Program-made: the position numbers and the translations under genes | Source of the DNA: Geminicoccaceae bacterium | GTDB taxonomy: Bacteria; Pseudomonadota; Alphaproteobacteria; Geminicoccales; Geminicoccaceae | Direction: 5' to 3' | DNA length: 64,000 nt | NCBI GenBank assembly: GCA_025999455.1 | Contig: AP024683.1 | Span: 3,102,451 to 3,166,450, forward strand | Shown here: positions 15,268-27,202 of the stretch, in pieces | Numbering within the stretch: the first letter of the stretch is position 1 | Layout: each line of letters starts with the position of its first letter | Notes under the pieces: generated by a model | What the model saw: the letters and a program-made list of their open reading frames with translations, nothing else | Database searches by the model: none | What the model was told of the DNA's origin: nothing

Positions 15268-16653
15268 TCAAGGCTCGAAGACATGGGCGAGCACGAGGTC
15301 CTTGAACGCGGTCGCGGCGACCGGGCCGTCGGGCAAGAGCCGTGGCTCGGAGCTCGCGACGAGCGGTCCGTCCTCCTCCCGCTCGGTCAAAAGACCGTGC
15401 GAGCCTTTGACGAGCTCGACCCCGCGGATCGGGATCACGTCCAGGAGCGTGCGGAAGCCTAGCCTGCGCAAGGCGAGCTTGGCCGCGATCTTCGCCTTCA
15501 CGAAGGGCTGGGCCGGGTCGAGGAAGAGCTCCAGCGGATCGTAGCCCGGCTTGCGGTGGATGTCGACCGTGCGGGCGTAGTCCGGCGCGCGTGAATCGTC
15601 GAGCCACCAATAATAGGTGAACCAGCGGTCCGGTTCGGCCAACGCGACGAGCTCGCCCGAGCGGGGATGATCCAGCCCTTCTTTTTTCTTCCCTTCCTCG
15701 TCGAGCACCCGCGCGATGCCCGGTGTCTTTTCGAGGAGGGCTTTGACCCGGGCGGGATCGGTGCCGTGTTGGAGATAGACGTGGGCGACCTGGTGGTCGG
15801 CGAGCGCGAAGGCCCTGGATGCCCCGGCATCGAGCTGCTCGCGCCCGAGCTCCATGCGGACACGGACGAGCCCCGCCTCGCGCAGCACGCGGTTGACGTG
15901 GACGGCCCCGCGCACCGGCAGGATGCCGTATTCGGACACGAGCACGACCCGGTGGCCGCGGCCACGGGCGAACTCGATCAGCTCGCCCGCGACCGCGTCG
16001 ATCTCGCGGAGATCGGCGGCGATCCGCGGATCCTCGGGGTGGGGGCCCCATTTCTGCAGGCCGTAGTCGAGATGCGGCAGGTAGCAGAGTGTCAAGGTCG
16101 GGCGACGGGTCGCGAGCACGTGGGCGGTGGCGCGGGCGATCCAGCGCGAGGAGCCGATGTCGGTCGCCGGACCCCAGAACCGGAAGAGCGGGAAGCGACC
16201 GAGTAGCCGGTCGAGCTCGTCGTGGAGCTCGGGCGGTTCGGTGTAATGGTCCGGGATCTTGCGGCCGTCGGCCGGGTACATCGGGCGCGGCGTCGCCGAG
16301 ACGTCGACGCTCGAATACATGTTGTACCACCAGAACATGTTGGCGGCGGTGAAGGCCGGATCGCGCTTCTTGCCGGCTTCCCAGATCTTCTCGCCGGCCA
16401 CGAGCCGGTTCGATTGCCGCCAGAGCCAAACTTCGGCGAGGTCGCGGAAATACCAGCCGTTGGCGACGGCGCCGTGCCCGCGCGGCAGGAGGCCGGTCAG
16501 GAGCGTCGACTGGACGGTGCAGGTGACGGCGGGGAGCACGGTGCGCAACGGCCGCAGCCCGCCGTCCCGCACGAAGGCCGAGAGCCTCGGCGTGTTCGGG
16601 CCCAAAAGGCGCGGGGTGAGGCCCACGATCAACAAGACGAGGGTCGGGGTCAC
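15268..16653 (-). CDS. eboF: EboF-type phosphodiesterase/nucleotide pyrophosphatase (alkaline phosphatase fold)
   Basis: A 461-residue member of the type I phosphodiesterase/nucleotide pyrophosphatase family. The nucleophile region is AVTCTVQSTLLTGLLPRGHG with the threonine or serine acceptor. Metal ligands are expected in LCYLPHLDYGLQKWGPH, VVLVSEYGILPV and VKGSHG. The GTG start at 16653 overlaps the lipocalin stop (GTGA, 16650-16653) and removes 12 non-conserved residues. The tail carries a conserved YYWWLDD. It completes the ebo set but lies on the opposite strand. Substrate unknown. Confidence 0.86.
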   Translation of the reverse strand: MTPTLVLLIVGLTPRLLGPNTPRLSAFVRDGGLRPLRTVLPAVTCTVQSTLLTGLLPRGHGAVANGWYFRDLAEVWLWRQSNRLVAGEKIWEAGKKRDPAFTAANMFWWYNMYSSVDVSATPRPMYPADGRKIPDHYTEPPELHDELDRLLGRFPLFRFWGPATDIGSSRWIARATAHVLATRRPTLTLCYLPHLDYGLQKWGPHPEDPRIAADLREIDAVAGELIEFARGRGHRVVLVSEYGILPVRGAVHVNRVLREAGLVRVRMELGREQLDAGASRAFALADHQVAHVYLQHGTDPARVKALLEKTPGIARVLDEEGKKKEGLDHPRSGELVALAEPDRWFTYYWWLDDSRAPDYARTVDIHRKPGYDPLELFLDPAQPFVKAKIAAKLALRRLGFRTLLDVIPIRGVELVKGSHGLLTEREEDGPLVASSEPRLLPDGPVAATAFKDLVLAHVFEP

Positions 16654-17261
16654 GCGCCGCTCCCCCGCCCGGCGAGCGCGAGGTCGCACAAGCGCGCCCC
16701 GCGGCGCGGATCGGCCGAGGCGGTCAGCACGACCCGGCAGGGATCGTAGCCCGCGCGCGCGAGCGTGGCGCGCAATCGCGCGAGCACCTCGTCCTCGAGG
16801 CGCGGCTCGCGGGCGAGGATCCAGGCGTAGTCGCGGCTCGGATGGGCGACGAGCGACCAGCGATAGTCGGGGTCGAGGGCGATCACGACGTAGGCTCCGG
16901 CGGTCGCCCAGAGCCAGAAGCCCAGGGGCTCGAGGAAGGTGACCTCGAGGGCGCCACGATCGGCAGGGCCGGTGAGCCGTGCCCGACCGAAGGCGACCTT
17001 CTCCTCGCCCTCGGCGGTCCGGCAGGCGTTCCGCACCGCGATCCAGGCCGGGTCTTCGGGCGCCGGCGCGTAGGTGGCGGTCGTGTCGCGCGCACAGTCC
17101 CGCTGGAACCAGGCCGGGATCGTCGCGATCTCGTGCCAGGTGCCGAGATAGCGGTCGACCTCGAAGCCCGTGACGGGCTCGAGCGGCGGCCCCACGGCCG
17201 GCCGGCTACAGGCGGCCACGAAGAGAGCCGAGGCGAGCGCGAGGCTGCGGACGGGCGTCAT
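16650..17261 (-). CDS. blc: Bacterial lipocalin lipoprotein (Blc-like)
   Basis: A 203-residue outer-membrane-type lipocalin. The lipobox FVAAC at residue ~20 gives a lipidated cysteine. The lipocalin motif DRYLGTWHEIATIPAWFQRDC follows, and the typical late strand ending RDYAWILAREP is present. Such proteins bind fatty acids or other hydrophobic ligands. It overlaps the GH31 stop (ATGA, 17258-17261) and the eboF start by 4 bases, so all three are translationally coupled. A hydrophobic-ligand carrier coupled to a prenyl-related pathway is notable. Confidence 0.9.
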   Translation of the reverse strand: MTPVRSLALASALFVAACSRPAVGPPLEPVTGFEVDRYLGTWHEIATIPAWFQRDCARDTTATYAPAPEDPAWIAVRNACRTAEGEEKVAFGRARLTGPADRGALEVTFLEPLGFWLWATAGAYVVIALDPDYRWSLVAHPSRDYAWILAREPRLEDEVLARLRATLARAGYDPCRVVLTASADPRRGARLCDLALAGRGSGA

Positions 17262-19321
17262 CGGAACCTCCGGATCTCGGCGATCGGCACGGGTGCCGTC
17301 TCGCCCCAAGCGGCGACCCGCTCGGTCGGGGGTGCGAGCGGGATCGCGGCTCCGGCGCGGGCGAAGAGCGGGAACCGCTCGAGCGGCCAGGTGCCCTCGA
17401 GCCGCCGCGGTCCCGTGAAGCGCTCGCCCGTGAACCAATCGACCCATGCACCTTCGGGCAGCCAGACGAGCGCTCGACCGCCGGGGCGGACGATCGGGGC
17501 CACGAGGAGGTCGGGCCCGAAGAGATATTGGAGCTCGAAGGCCCAGCTCTCGGGCTCGCGCGGGAAGGCGAGCGGCATGGGCCGGCAGAGCGGCAGCCCG
17601 GTCGCCCCGGCCTCGGCGAGCGCGCGCTCGATGTAGGGGACGAGCCGCACGCGCAAGAGGAGCGCCTCGCGCACGTGCTCGAGCACCCTCTCGCCGAACG
17701 CCCAGGGCTCGCGCGGGCCGATGCCGTGGAAGCGCATGTGCGAGGCGAAGACGGCCGCCTGGGTCCAGCGGACGAAGAGCTCGGGATCGGGCGGGCCGCC
17801 GTAGAAGCCGCCGATGTCGGTCGCGTAGAAAGGATTGCCCGAGAGCGACCAGGAGAGCAGGCCGCGGATCGAGGCGGCGAGCCCGCCCCAATCGGCCTGC
17901 GGATCGCCGCCCCACGAGCCGGGCACGGTCTGGCTGCCGATCCAGCCCGAGCGGGCCAAGACGAAGCCCGTGCCGAAGCGGCGCGCCGAGGCCTCGTGGA
18001 CGCAGCGGTTGTAGAGGAGCGGGTAAACATTGTGCAGCTCGGGCCCGCGCGTGCCGTCGTGGGCGATACAGTTCGGATCGTCGGGCACCTGCTCGCCGAA
18101 GTCGGTCTTGAAGACGTCGACCCCGAGATCGAAGAGCGCCGCGTGCCGGTCACGCCACCAGGCCCGGGCCCCGGGATGGGTGAAATCCACGATCCCGGAG
18201 GGCGGCAGCGGGGTGAGCACGGCGCCGAAGGGTGCCGGATCCCATTCGTGCCGCCAGGGCTCGCCGGTCCGCGCATCCTTCAAGAGGAAGCCCGCGCGGG
18301 CGAGCTCGCGCCAGTGCGGGCCGTGCAGCGAGACGAGCGGATATTCCCAGCAGCAGAGCGCGAAGCCGAGCTCGTGGACGCGGCGGACCGTACCGGCCGG
18401 GTCGGGGTAACGGGCGGGGTCGAACGCGAAGTGGAAGCGCGTCGCGGTGTCCTGCCAGGCGCGGCCGTCGAGGGTGATCACGTCCATCGGCAGCCGCAGC
18501 TCGCGGCAACGGCGCGCGGCCGCGAGGAGCTCGCCCTCGTCACGGTAATAGGCGCGCGAGAGCCAGGGCCCGAGCGTCCAGCGCGGCACCCGGGCGGGCC
18601 GGCCGGTGAGGCGGGTGAAGGCGTCGAGCACCCCGGCCGCGCCGTCGGCGGCGAAGAGGAAGAGGTCGAGGGCCGGCTCTTCGACGCGGAGCGCGTAAGC
18701 GCGGTGCGAGAACGGGGCGAAGCCCACGCCGTGGAGGACCCGGGCGGTGGTGTGGGTGAGCAGCCCCCAGCCGCGCGGCGAGAGGGCGAAGGGAACGTTC
18801 TTGTAGGAAGCCTCCGCGTTGACCCCGAGCGCGTCCTCGTTCCAGGAGACGAGCAGCTGGCCGCGATGGTCGAGGCGGGTCCATTTCTCGCCGTGGCCGT
18901 AGACGGGTTCACCCTCTTCGAGGTCGAAGGCGGCGAACAGGCCCTCTTCGCCGCGGGCGAAGGGCGGCAGGCGGAAGCGGCGGCGGAAATGGGCGTCGGT
19001 CGGCGGACCCAGGAGCGGCCGGTCGCCGAGCCGGAGATGGATCGCGAGCGGCTCGGTCTCGACGAAAAGGCGCAAGCGGCCGCTCTCGAGGAGCCAGCCG
19101 CCTTCGGTTCGCGCGAGTGTCGCGGGCGGCCGCTCGACGGGCGGCTGGACGAGGCCGTGGTCGGGACCACGACGTTCGCCGATCCGCAGCCGAACCGTGT
19201 CGGCGGCCAGGATCTCGAGACGGAACGGGCCGGCCGAGGTCCGGCCGATCAGGACCCCTTCCCTTCCGTCCGCTCCCGGAGCGAGGGCGAGCTCGTCCAG
19301 GGATCCCGGATCGACGCGCAT
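17258..19321 (-). CDS. Glycoside hydrolase family 31 alpha-glycosidase
   Basis: A 687-residue GH31 enzyme. The nucleophile is D407 in DVFKTDFGEQVP and the acid/base candidate is D473 in GSWGGDPQADW. Other family motifs are PRWTLGPWLSRAYYRDE, LPMDVITLDGRAWQD and SLSGNPFYATDIGGF. The layout (N-terminal beta-sandwich, barrel from ~245, C-terminal sheets) resembles YicI-type alpha-xylosidases, but GH31 also includes alpha-glucosidases and others. There is no signal peptide, so it acts in the cytoplasm. First gene of the operon leading to lipocalin, eboF and idi. Confidence 0.9.
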   Translation of the reverse strand: MRVDPGSLDELALAPGADGREGVLIGRTSAGPFRLEILAADTVRLRIGERRGPDHGLVQPPVERPPATLARTEGGWLLESGRLRLFVETEPLAIHLRLGDRPLLGPPTDAHFRRRFRLPPFARGEEGLFAAFDLEEGEPVYGHGEKWTRLDHRGQLLVSWNEDALGVNAEASYKNVPFALSPRGWGLLTHTTARVLHGVGFAPFSHRAYALRVEEPALDLFLFAADGAAGVLDAFTRLTGRPARVPRWTLGPWLSRAYYRDEGELLAAARRCRELRLPMDVITLDGRAWQDTATRFHFAFDPARYPDPAGTVRRVHELGFALCCWEYPLVSLHGPHWRELARAGFLLKDARTGEPWRHEWDPAPFGAVLTPLPPSGIVDFTHPGARAWWRDRHAALFDLGVDVFKTDFGEQVPDDPNCIAHDGTRGPELHNVYPLLYNRCVHEASARRFGTGFVLARSGWIGSQTVPGSWGGDPQADWGGLAASIRGLLSWSLSGNPFYATDIGGFYGGPPDPELFVRWTQAAVFASHMRFHGIGPREPWAFGERVLEHVREALLLRVRLVPYIERALAEAGATGLPLCRPMPLAFPREPESWAFELQYLFGPDLLVAPIVRPGGRALVWLPEGAWVDWFTGERFTGPRRLEGTWPLERFPLFARAGAAIPLAPPTERVAAWGETAPVPIAEIRRFR

Positions 19322-19380
19322 GGGAGCCGCCCCTGGTTGCGGTGGCGGCGCGTCTTACGCCGGCCGGACCGCCGCGTCCA

Positions 19381-19409
19381 CCGCCGGCCGGGTTGGATCC
19401 GGCCGGCGG
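19381..19409 (-). terminator. Strong hairpin downstream of lon
   Basis: CCGCCGGCCGG (19381-19391), a 7-base loop, and CCGGCCGGCGG (19399-19409) form a perfect 11-bp GC stem 7 bases past the lon stop. No U-tract follows on the minus strand. It also lies just upstream of the GH31 gene. Confidence 0.6.
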
Positions 19410-19416
19410 TGACGGC

Positions 19417-21831
<2,415 letters not shown>

Positions 21832-21903
21832 GCTACCTCTCTGAGGCCGCGGCGGACCGCGGCCCAACTGGATACGGCCAGAAGGTGGCCCGCGAGGGGG
21901 CCG

Positions 21904-21911
21904 CTTTCAAG
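21904..21911 (-). promoter_or_regulatory. CTTGAAAG box upstream of lon (sigma-32-like -35)
   Basis: On the minus strand CTTGAAAG (21911-21904) matches the -35 half of heat-shock promoters. Sixteen bases further, CCACCTTC only loosely resembles the CCCCAT-type -10. lon is heat-shock controlled in many bacteria. Assignment is tentative. Confidence 0.35.
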
Positions 21912-21936
21912 GAACCGTCGCGGAAGACCGGTCCGC

Positions 21937-22899
21937 TCAGCCGAGCGCGCCGAACAGCCACCCGAGGTAGAGGAGATAACCCGCGAGGAGGGCGGCACCT
22001 TCCCGCCGGCCGATCCGCCAGCCGGTGAGCGCGAAGAGGATCAAGGCGGCGGTCGCCGCGAGCATGACCGGGAGGTCGACGCGCGGGAGCTCGGGCGGCA
22101 CGGGCAAGGGGCTCACGAGCGCGGTGACCCCGAGGATGCCCAAGAGATTGTAGATGTTGGAGCCGACCACGTTGCCGTAGGCGAGCTCGGTGTGACCGCG
22201 CCAGGCGGCGACCAGTGAGGTCGCGAGCTCGGGCAACGAGGTGCCGACCGCGACGAGCGTGAGGCCGATCACGAGCTCGCTCACGCCGAGCCCGCGGGCG
22301 ATCGTCACGGCCCCGTCGATCAGGAGCCCGGCGCCCACCACCACGCCGACGATGCCGCCCACGGCGAAGAGCGCCGCCCGCCCCGGCGCGAGCGGCCGGC
22401 TCCCTTCCTTGAGCTCGCCCTCGGCCTCGAGGATCGCGCCCCACTCGTCGGGTCGCGCCCGTTCCGCCCGGTAGGTCTCGAAGGTGTAGAGCGCGAGGAG
22501 ACCCACGAGCAGGAGCCCCGCGAGGCGGCCGACCTCGCCCGTCGCGGCGAGGGCCGTCGCCGCGAGCGCCGAGACCGTGAGCGCCACGGCGTCGCGGCGG
22601 AAGGCGCGCGGCTCGATCCGGACCGGCGAGAGGAGGACCGCCGCCCCCAGGATCAAGAGGACGTTGGCGATGTTCGAGCCCACGACGTTGCCGAGGGCGA
22701 CGTTCGGCACCCCGCCGATCGCCGCCTCGAGCGAGGCGACGAGCTCCGGCGTCGAGGTGCCGTAGCCGACGAGGGTGAGGCCGATCAGGAGCGGCGAGAC
22801 GCCGAGCCGGCGGGCGATCGCGACCGCGCCGCGCACGAGCGCCTCGCCACCGCCCAGGAGCAGGGCCATGCCCGCTCCGACCTCGAGGAGCGCGAGCAT
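21937..22899 (-). CDS. CaCA-family sodium/calcium exchanger-like antiporter
   Basis: A 320-residue membrane antiporter with about ten transmembrane segments in two inverted halves. Each half has the alpha-repeat motif: GYGTSTPELVASL with NVVGSNIANVLLILG in the first, and AVGTSLPELATSL with NVVGSNIYNLLGILG in the second. The acidic residue in (S/T)xPE coordinates the ion. It resembles YrbG-type exchangers. It is inserted between clpX (37 bases upstream) and lon, and may be co-transcribed with clpX. Ion specificity (Ca2+, Na+ or H+) cannot be read. Confidence 0.9.
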   Translation of the reverse strand: MLALLEVGAGMALLLGGGEALVRGAVAIARRLGVSPLLIGLTLVGYGTSTPELVASLEAAIGGVPNVALGNVVGSNIANVLLILGAAVLLSPVRIEPRAFRRDAVALTVSALAATALAATGEVGRLAGLLLVGLLALYTFETYRAERARPDEWGAILEAEGELKEGSRPLAPGRAALFAVGGIVGVVVGAGLLIDGAVTIARGLGVSELVIGLTLVAVGTSLPELATSLVAAWRGHTELAYGNVVGSNIYNLLGILGVTALVSPLPVPPELPRVDLPVMLAATAALILFALTGWRIGRREGAALLAGYLLYLGWLFGALG

Positions 22900-22936
22900 C
22901 CGGACGGGGCGAGCGCGAGGGCGCCGGGGCGGGCGG

Positions 22937-24196
22937 TCAGGAGGCGGCGCCGGCCTTGGCGTCGGCGTAGATCATCAAGGGCTTGGCCCGGCCCTCCGCG
23001 ACCTCGCGGTTGATGACGACCTCGTTCACGCCGACGAGCGAAGGCAGCTCGAACATGGTGTCCAAGAGGATCGCCTCCATGATCGAGCGCAGGCCGCGGG
23101 CCCCCGTCTTGCGCTGGATCGCGCGCTCGGCGATCGCCCGCAGGGCGTCCTCGGTGAAGGTGAGCTTCACCCCCTCCATCTCGAACAGGCGCTGATACTG
23201 CTTGACCAGCGCGTTCTTGGGCTCCTTCAAGATCTTGATGAGCGCCGGGATGTCGAGATCGTGGAGGGTCGCGATCACCGGCAAGCGGCCGATGAACTCC
23301 GGGATGAGCCCGAACTTCAACAGATCGTCGGGCTCCACGTCGCGCAAGATCTCACCGGTCCGACGATCGTCCGGGCCGGTGACCTCGGCGCCGAAGCCCA
23401 TCGATTTCTGCTTGCCGCGGGCGGCGATGATCTTTTCGAGGCCGGCGAAGGCACCACCGCAGATGAACAGGATGTTGGTCGTGTCGACCTGGAGGAACTC
23501 CTGCTGCGGGTGCTTGCGGCCGCCCTGCGGCGGGACGCTCGCGATCGTCCCCTCGATGATCTTCAAGAGCGCCTGCTGCACGCCCTCGCCCGAGACGTCG
23601 CGGGTGATCGAGGGGTTCTCGGACTTGCGGCTGATCTTGTCGACCTCGTCGATGTAGACGATGCCGCGCTGCGCCCGCTCGACGTTGTAGTCGGCGGCCT
23701 GCAGGAGCTTCAAGATGATGTTCTCGACGTCCTCGCCCACGTAGCCCGCCTCGGTGAGGGTGGTGGCGTCGGCCATCGTGAAGGGCACGTCGAGGATGCG
23801 GGCCAAGGTCTGCGCCAAGAGCGTCTTGCCGCAGCCGGTCGGGCCGATCAGCAGGATGTTGGACTTGGCGAGCTCGACGTCGCCGCCCTTGTTGCCGTGC
23901 GCCAGTCGCTTGTAGTGATTGTGCACGGCGACCGAGAGCACGCGCTTGGCGTACTCCTGGCCGATCACGTAATCGTCGAGCACACTCTTGATCTCGGCCG
24001 GGGTCGGAACCCCGGCACGGCTCTTGGCGACTGCGCTCTTGTTCTCCTCGCGGATGATATCCATGCACAGCTCGACGCATTCATCGCAGATGAACACGGT
24101 CGGGCCGGCGATCAGTTTCCTGACCTCGTGCTGGCTCTTGCCGCAGAAGGAACAATAGAGGGTGTTCTTGGAGTCGCCGCTGCCCTTGGACATCAT
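22937..24196 (-). CDS. clpX: ClpX, ATP-binding unfoldase of ClpXP
   Basis: A 419-residue AAA+ unfoldase that feeds substrates to ClpP. The N-terminal zinc domain has the four cysteines in [10 protein letters not shown] and [10 protein letters not shown]. Walker A is GPTGCGKT, Walker [11 protein letters not shown], sensor/pore region [24 protein letters not shown] in part, and the IGF-type ClpP loop is near [19 protein letters not shown]. The start is one of two adjacent ATGs at 24196/24193; extension to 24322 is not conserved. It is 202 bases downstream of clpP, with hairpins between, so it may have its own promoter. Confidence 0.97.
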   Translation of the reverse strand: MMSKGSGDSKNTLYCSFCGKSQHEVRKLIAGPTVFICDECVELCMDIIREENKSAVAKSRAGVPTPAEIKSVLDDYVIGQEYAKRVLSVAVHNHYKRLAHGNKGGDVELAKSNILLIGPTGCGKTLLAQTLARILDVPFTMADATTLTEAGYVGEDVENIILKLLQAADYNVERAQRGIVYIDEVDKISRKSENPSITRDVSGEGVQQALLKIIEGTIASVPPQGGRKHPQQEFLQVDTTNILFICGGAFAGLEKIIAARGKQKSMGFGAEVTGPDDRRTGEILRDVEPDDLLKFGLIPEFIGRLPVIATLHDLDIPALIKILKEPKNALVKQYQRLFEMEGVKLTFTEDALRAIAERAIQRKTGARGLRSIMEAILLDTMFELPSLVGVNEVVINREVAEGRAKPLMIYADAKAGAAS

Positions 24197-24331
24197 CCAA
24201 CCGTCCCACGCGGTCCCGAAAAAGATGGTAGCGGCGCCCGGCGGGGTGCACAACCCGCGACGCGAGGGCGCAGCCCGCGGTTCGCGCGGGCCGGACGCGA
24301 ACGGATCGGCAACTTTTCCCACCGAGCCACC

Positions 24332-24359
24332 GTCGGGGCGGAAACCGGGCCGCCCCGAC
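24332..24359 (-). terminator. Hairpin between clpP and clpX (distal)
   Basis: GTCGGGGCGG (24332-24341), an 8-base loop, CCGCCCCGAC (24350-24359) form a perfect 10-bp stem. With the next hairpin it could attenuate transcription from clpP into clpX. Confidence 0.5.
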
Positions 24360-24372
24360 GCCCACCGGCCGG

Positions 24373-24391
24373 CCGACCGCCGATCGGTCGG
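24373..24391 (-). terminator. Hairpin directly after clpP
   Basis: CCGACCG (24373-24379), loop CCGAT, CGGTCGG (24385-24391) form a 7-bp stem 7 bases after the clpP stop. Confidence 0.45.
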
Positions 24392-24398
24392 TGCCCGC

Positions 24399-25013
<615 letters not shown>

Positions 25014-25054
25014 GGGTCGAACCTCGATCGGACCGGAAACGGGAGGATGCCGGC

Positions 25055-26428
25055 TCAACTCGCCGCCGTCGAGGCGGACGCGGCGGCGCTCTCGCCGCCG
25101 GCCGGCTCCTCCTCGTCCCCGCGCATGAGTTCTTGCGGGCTCACCTTCTTCTCGGTGACCTGGGCGAGCTGGAGGATGAAATCGACGACCTTGTCCTCGA
25201 AGATCGGCGCCCGCAGCGCCTCGAGGGCGGCGGCGTTGTTGCGGTAGTACTCGAACACCTGGCGTTCCTGGCCGGGGAAGCGCTGGGCCTGGGCGATCAC
25301 CGCCTGCTGCAGCTCCGAGCCCTCGACCTTGATGCCGTGGCGGGTGCCGATGTCGGAGAGGATGAGCCCGAGCCGGACCCGCCGCTCGGCGATCGCCCGG
25401 TATTCGGCCTTCATCTCCTCCTCGGTCTTGCCTTCGGCTTCGAAGGTGAGCCCACGCTCCTTCATCTCCCGCTCGACCTGCTCCCAGATCGCGCGGAACT
25501 CGATGTCGACCATCCCGGCCGGCACCTCGAAGCGGTATGTTGCGGCCAGATGGTCGAGCAGCTGGCGCTTGGCCTTGAGCCGCGAGGCGGCCTTGAAGTC
25601 GGCCTCGATGCGCTCGGCCACCGCCTTCTCGAGCGCCGCCAGATCGTCGAAGCCGAGCTCCTTGGCGAGCGCGTCGTCGACCGTGACGGGCAGCGGCTCC
25701 TCGACCGCCTTCACCTCGACCTCGAAGCGGGCGGGCTTGCCGCGCAGGCTCGCCTCGCCCCAGGTCTCGGGGAAGGTCACCTCGATCACCCGCCGCTCGC
25801 CGGGCACGGCACCGAGGAGCTGATCCTCGAAGCCCGGGATCGTGCCGCCGGCACCCAGCACGACCGCGAGGTCCTTGCCGGTCCCGCCCTCGAAGGGCTC
25901 GCCGTTCACGGTCCCCGCGTAATCGATCGTCACCCGATCACCGGCCCGGGCCGGGCGCGGCTCGGCCGGCGGCTGGAACTTCTGCCGCGAGCGGGCGATC
26001 CGCTCGAGCGCCTCGCGCCGCACGGTCTCGTCGACCTCGGCGACCGGCCGGACGATCGCGATCGCCTTCATGTCGACCTCGGGGACCTCGGGCAGGAGCT
26101 CGACCCGCATCGCGAATTCGAGGTCCTTGCCCTCGTCGAAGGCGGTGATCTCGATCTCGGGCCGGAGCGCCGGCTTGAGCCCGTGCTCGCCGATCGCCTT
26201 CTTGGTCCCCTCCTCCACCGCCTGTTCGACGACCTCGCCGAGCACGCCCTTGCCGTACTGCTTGCGCAACAGGCCGAGCGGCACCTTGCCCGGGCGGAAG
26301 CCCGGCATCCGCACCCGGCTCTTGAGATCCTCGAGGCGGGAGGTCACCCGGTCCTCGATCTCGGCGGCCGGGACGACGACCTTGAACTGGCGGACGAGAC
26401 CCTCGGCCGCGACTTGGGTGACCTGCAT
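25055..26428 (-). CDS. tig: Trigger factor, ribosome-associated chaperone
   Basis: A 457-residue trigger factor that binds nascent chains at the ribosome exit and has prolyl isomerase activity. The ribosome-binding signature [17 protein letters not shown] is at residues ~43-60. The PPIase (FKBP) domain is around 150-240 with [20 protein letters not shown]. The C-terminal helical arms follow, ending in an alanine/serine tail. Start ATG at 26428 ([15 protein letters not shown]). It lies 52 bases downstream of tRNA-Leu on the same strand. Confidence 0.96.
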   Translation of the reverse strand: MQVTQVAAEGLVRQFKVVVPAAEIEDRVTSRLEDLKSRVRMPGFRPGKVPLGLLRKQYGKGVLGEVVEQAVEEGTKKAIGEHGLKPALRPEIEITAFDEGKDLEFAMRVELLPEVPEVDMKAIAIVRPVAEVDETVRREALERIARSRQKFQPPAEPRPARAGDRVTIDYAGTVNGEPFEGGTGKDLAVVLGAGGTIPGFEDQLLGAVPGERRVIEVTFPETWGEASLRGKPARFEVEVKAVEEPLPVTVDDALAKELGFDDLAALEKAVAERIEADFKAASRLKAKRQLLDHLAATYRFEVPAGMVDIEFRAIWEQVEREMKERGLTFEAEGKTEEEMKAEYRAIAERRVRLGLILSDIGTRHGIKVEGSELQQAVIAQAQRFPGQERQVFEYYRNNAAALEALRAPIFEDKVVDFILQLAQVTEKKVSPQELMRGDEEEPAGGESAAASASTAAS

Positions 26429-26479
26429 CGCTTCGTCTCTTTCCCGTTCGACCCCGGACGGCCGCCCCCCGCGCCGGAC

Positions 26480-26564
26480 TGGTGCGGGCGGCGAGACTCG
26501 AACTCGCACGGCTCGCGCCACGGGAACCTAAATCCCGCGTGTCTACCGGTTCCACCACGCCCGC
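26480..26564 (-). tRNA. tRNA-Leu (anticodon UAG)
   Basis: On the minus strand GCGGGCG (26564-26558) pairs with CGCCCGC at 26490-26484, followed by A and an encoded CCA (26482-26480). The anticodon loop reads TTTAGGT between GGGA and TCCC, giving UAG for CUA codons. The D-arm GTGGAACCGGTAGACAC, a variable arm (TGGCGCGAGCCGT) and T-arm GTTCGAGTC are typical of leucine tRNAs. It precedes tig. Confidence 0.96.
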
Positions 26565-26611
26565 CGCGCGACCGGCCGCGGCGACGCCACACGCTCGCCG
26601 GCCGGGCGCTG

Positions 26612-26639
26612 CATATAGCACGCGGCCCTCGCCTGCCAA
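26612..26639 (-). promoter_or_regulatory. Promoter of tRNA-Leu (and possibly tig)
   Basis: TTGGCA (26639-26634), a 16-base spacer, and TATATG (26617-26612) on the minus strand, 48 bases before the tRNA. The rest of the leader is GC-rich. Confidence 0.6.
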
Positions 26640-26678
26640 CAGGCCGGACCGGCGCGGTGGAGCCGCACCCTCGCTCGT

Positions 26679-26686
26679 GCTATGCT
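26679..26686 (+). promoter_or_regulatory. GCTATGCT -10-like box of the CBS gene
   Basis: GCTATGCT, a one-base variant of the GCTAGGCT octamer seen before other genes, lies 69 bases upstream of the start. No clear -35 box. Confidence 0.4.
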
Positions 26687-26755
26687 GCAGCTGTTTTTCG
26701 AAAAAGGCGGACGGCGCGACCGGCCGTCCGCCCGGCGAGCCAAGGGAGGCCCGGG

Positions 26756-27184
26756 ATGACCACGGTCAAACAACTCCTCGCCGAGAAGGGTCACACGGTC
26801 TGGACGGTCGGTCCCGACCAGACGGTGCTCGAGGCGATCCGCATCCTCGCCGACAAGGACATCGGCGCGCTCGTGGTCGTCGAGGGCGAGCGACCGGTCG
26901 GGATCTTCTCCGAGCGCGACTACGTTCGCAAAGTGTTCATCAAGGGCAAGACCTCGCCCACCACCCTGGTCCGCGAGGTCATGTCGGCGCCGATCATCTC
27001 GGTCGGGCTCAACGCCACGGTCGAGCAGTGCATGGCGACGATGAGCAGCCGGCGGATCCGCCATCTCCCGGTCGTCGAGAACGGCCGGCTCGTCGGCATG
27101 CTCTCGATGAGCGATCTCGTCGACAACATCATCCGCGAGCAGCACCAGCTCATCGAGCAGCTCGAGAGCTACATCCACGGCTGA
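26756..27184 (+). CDS. CBS-domain pair protein
   Basis: A 142-residue protein made of two CBS domains: residues ~10-65 (VLEAIRILADKDIGALVVVEGERPVGIFSERDYVRK, in part) and ~75-130 (VEQCMATMSSRRIRHLPVVENGRLVGMLSMSDLV, in part). CBS pairs bind adenosine nucleotides and regulate partner proteins. Start ATG at 26756 is set by AGGGAGG 7 bases upstream. It is monocistronic, divergent from tRNA-Leu and convergent with the secretin, with 18 bases between stops. Its target is unknown. Confidence 0.92.
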   Translation: MTTVKQLLAEKGHTVWTVGPDQTVLEAIRILADKDIGALVVVEGERPVGIFSERDYVRKVFIKGKTSPTTLVREVMSAPIISVGLNATVEQCMATMSSRRIRHLPVVENGRLVGMLSMSDLVDNIIREQHQLIEQLESYIHG

Positions 27185-27202
27185 GGCGCGACGGCGCCGG
27201 CC

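Noticed and set aside
26480-26564. tRNA-Leu as an integration site
   Set aside because: No integrase, direct repeat of the tRNA 3' end or foreign-looking DNA is adjacent.
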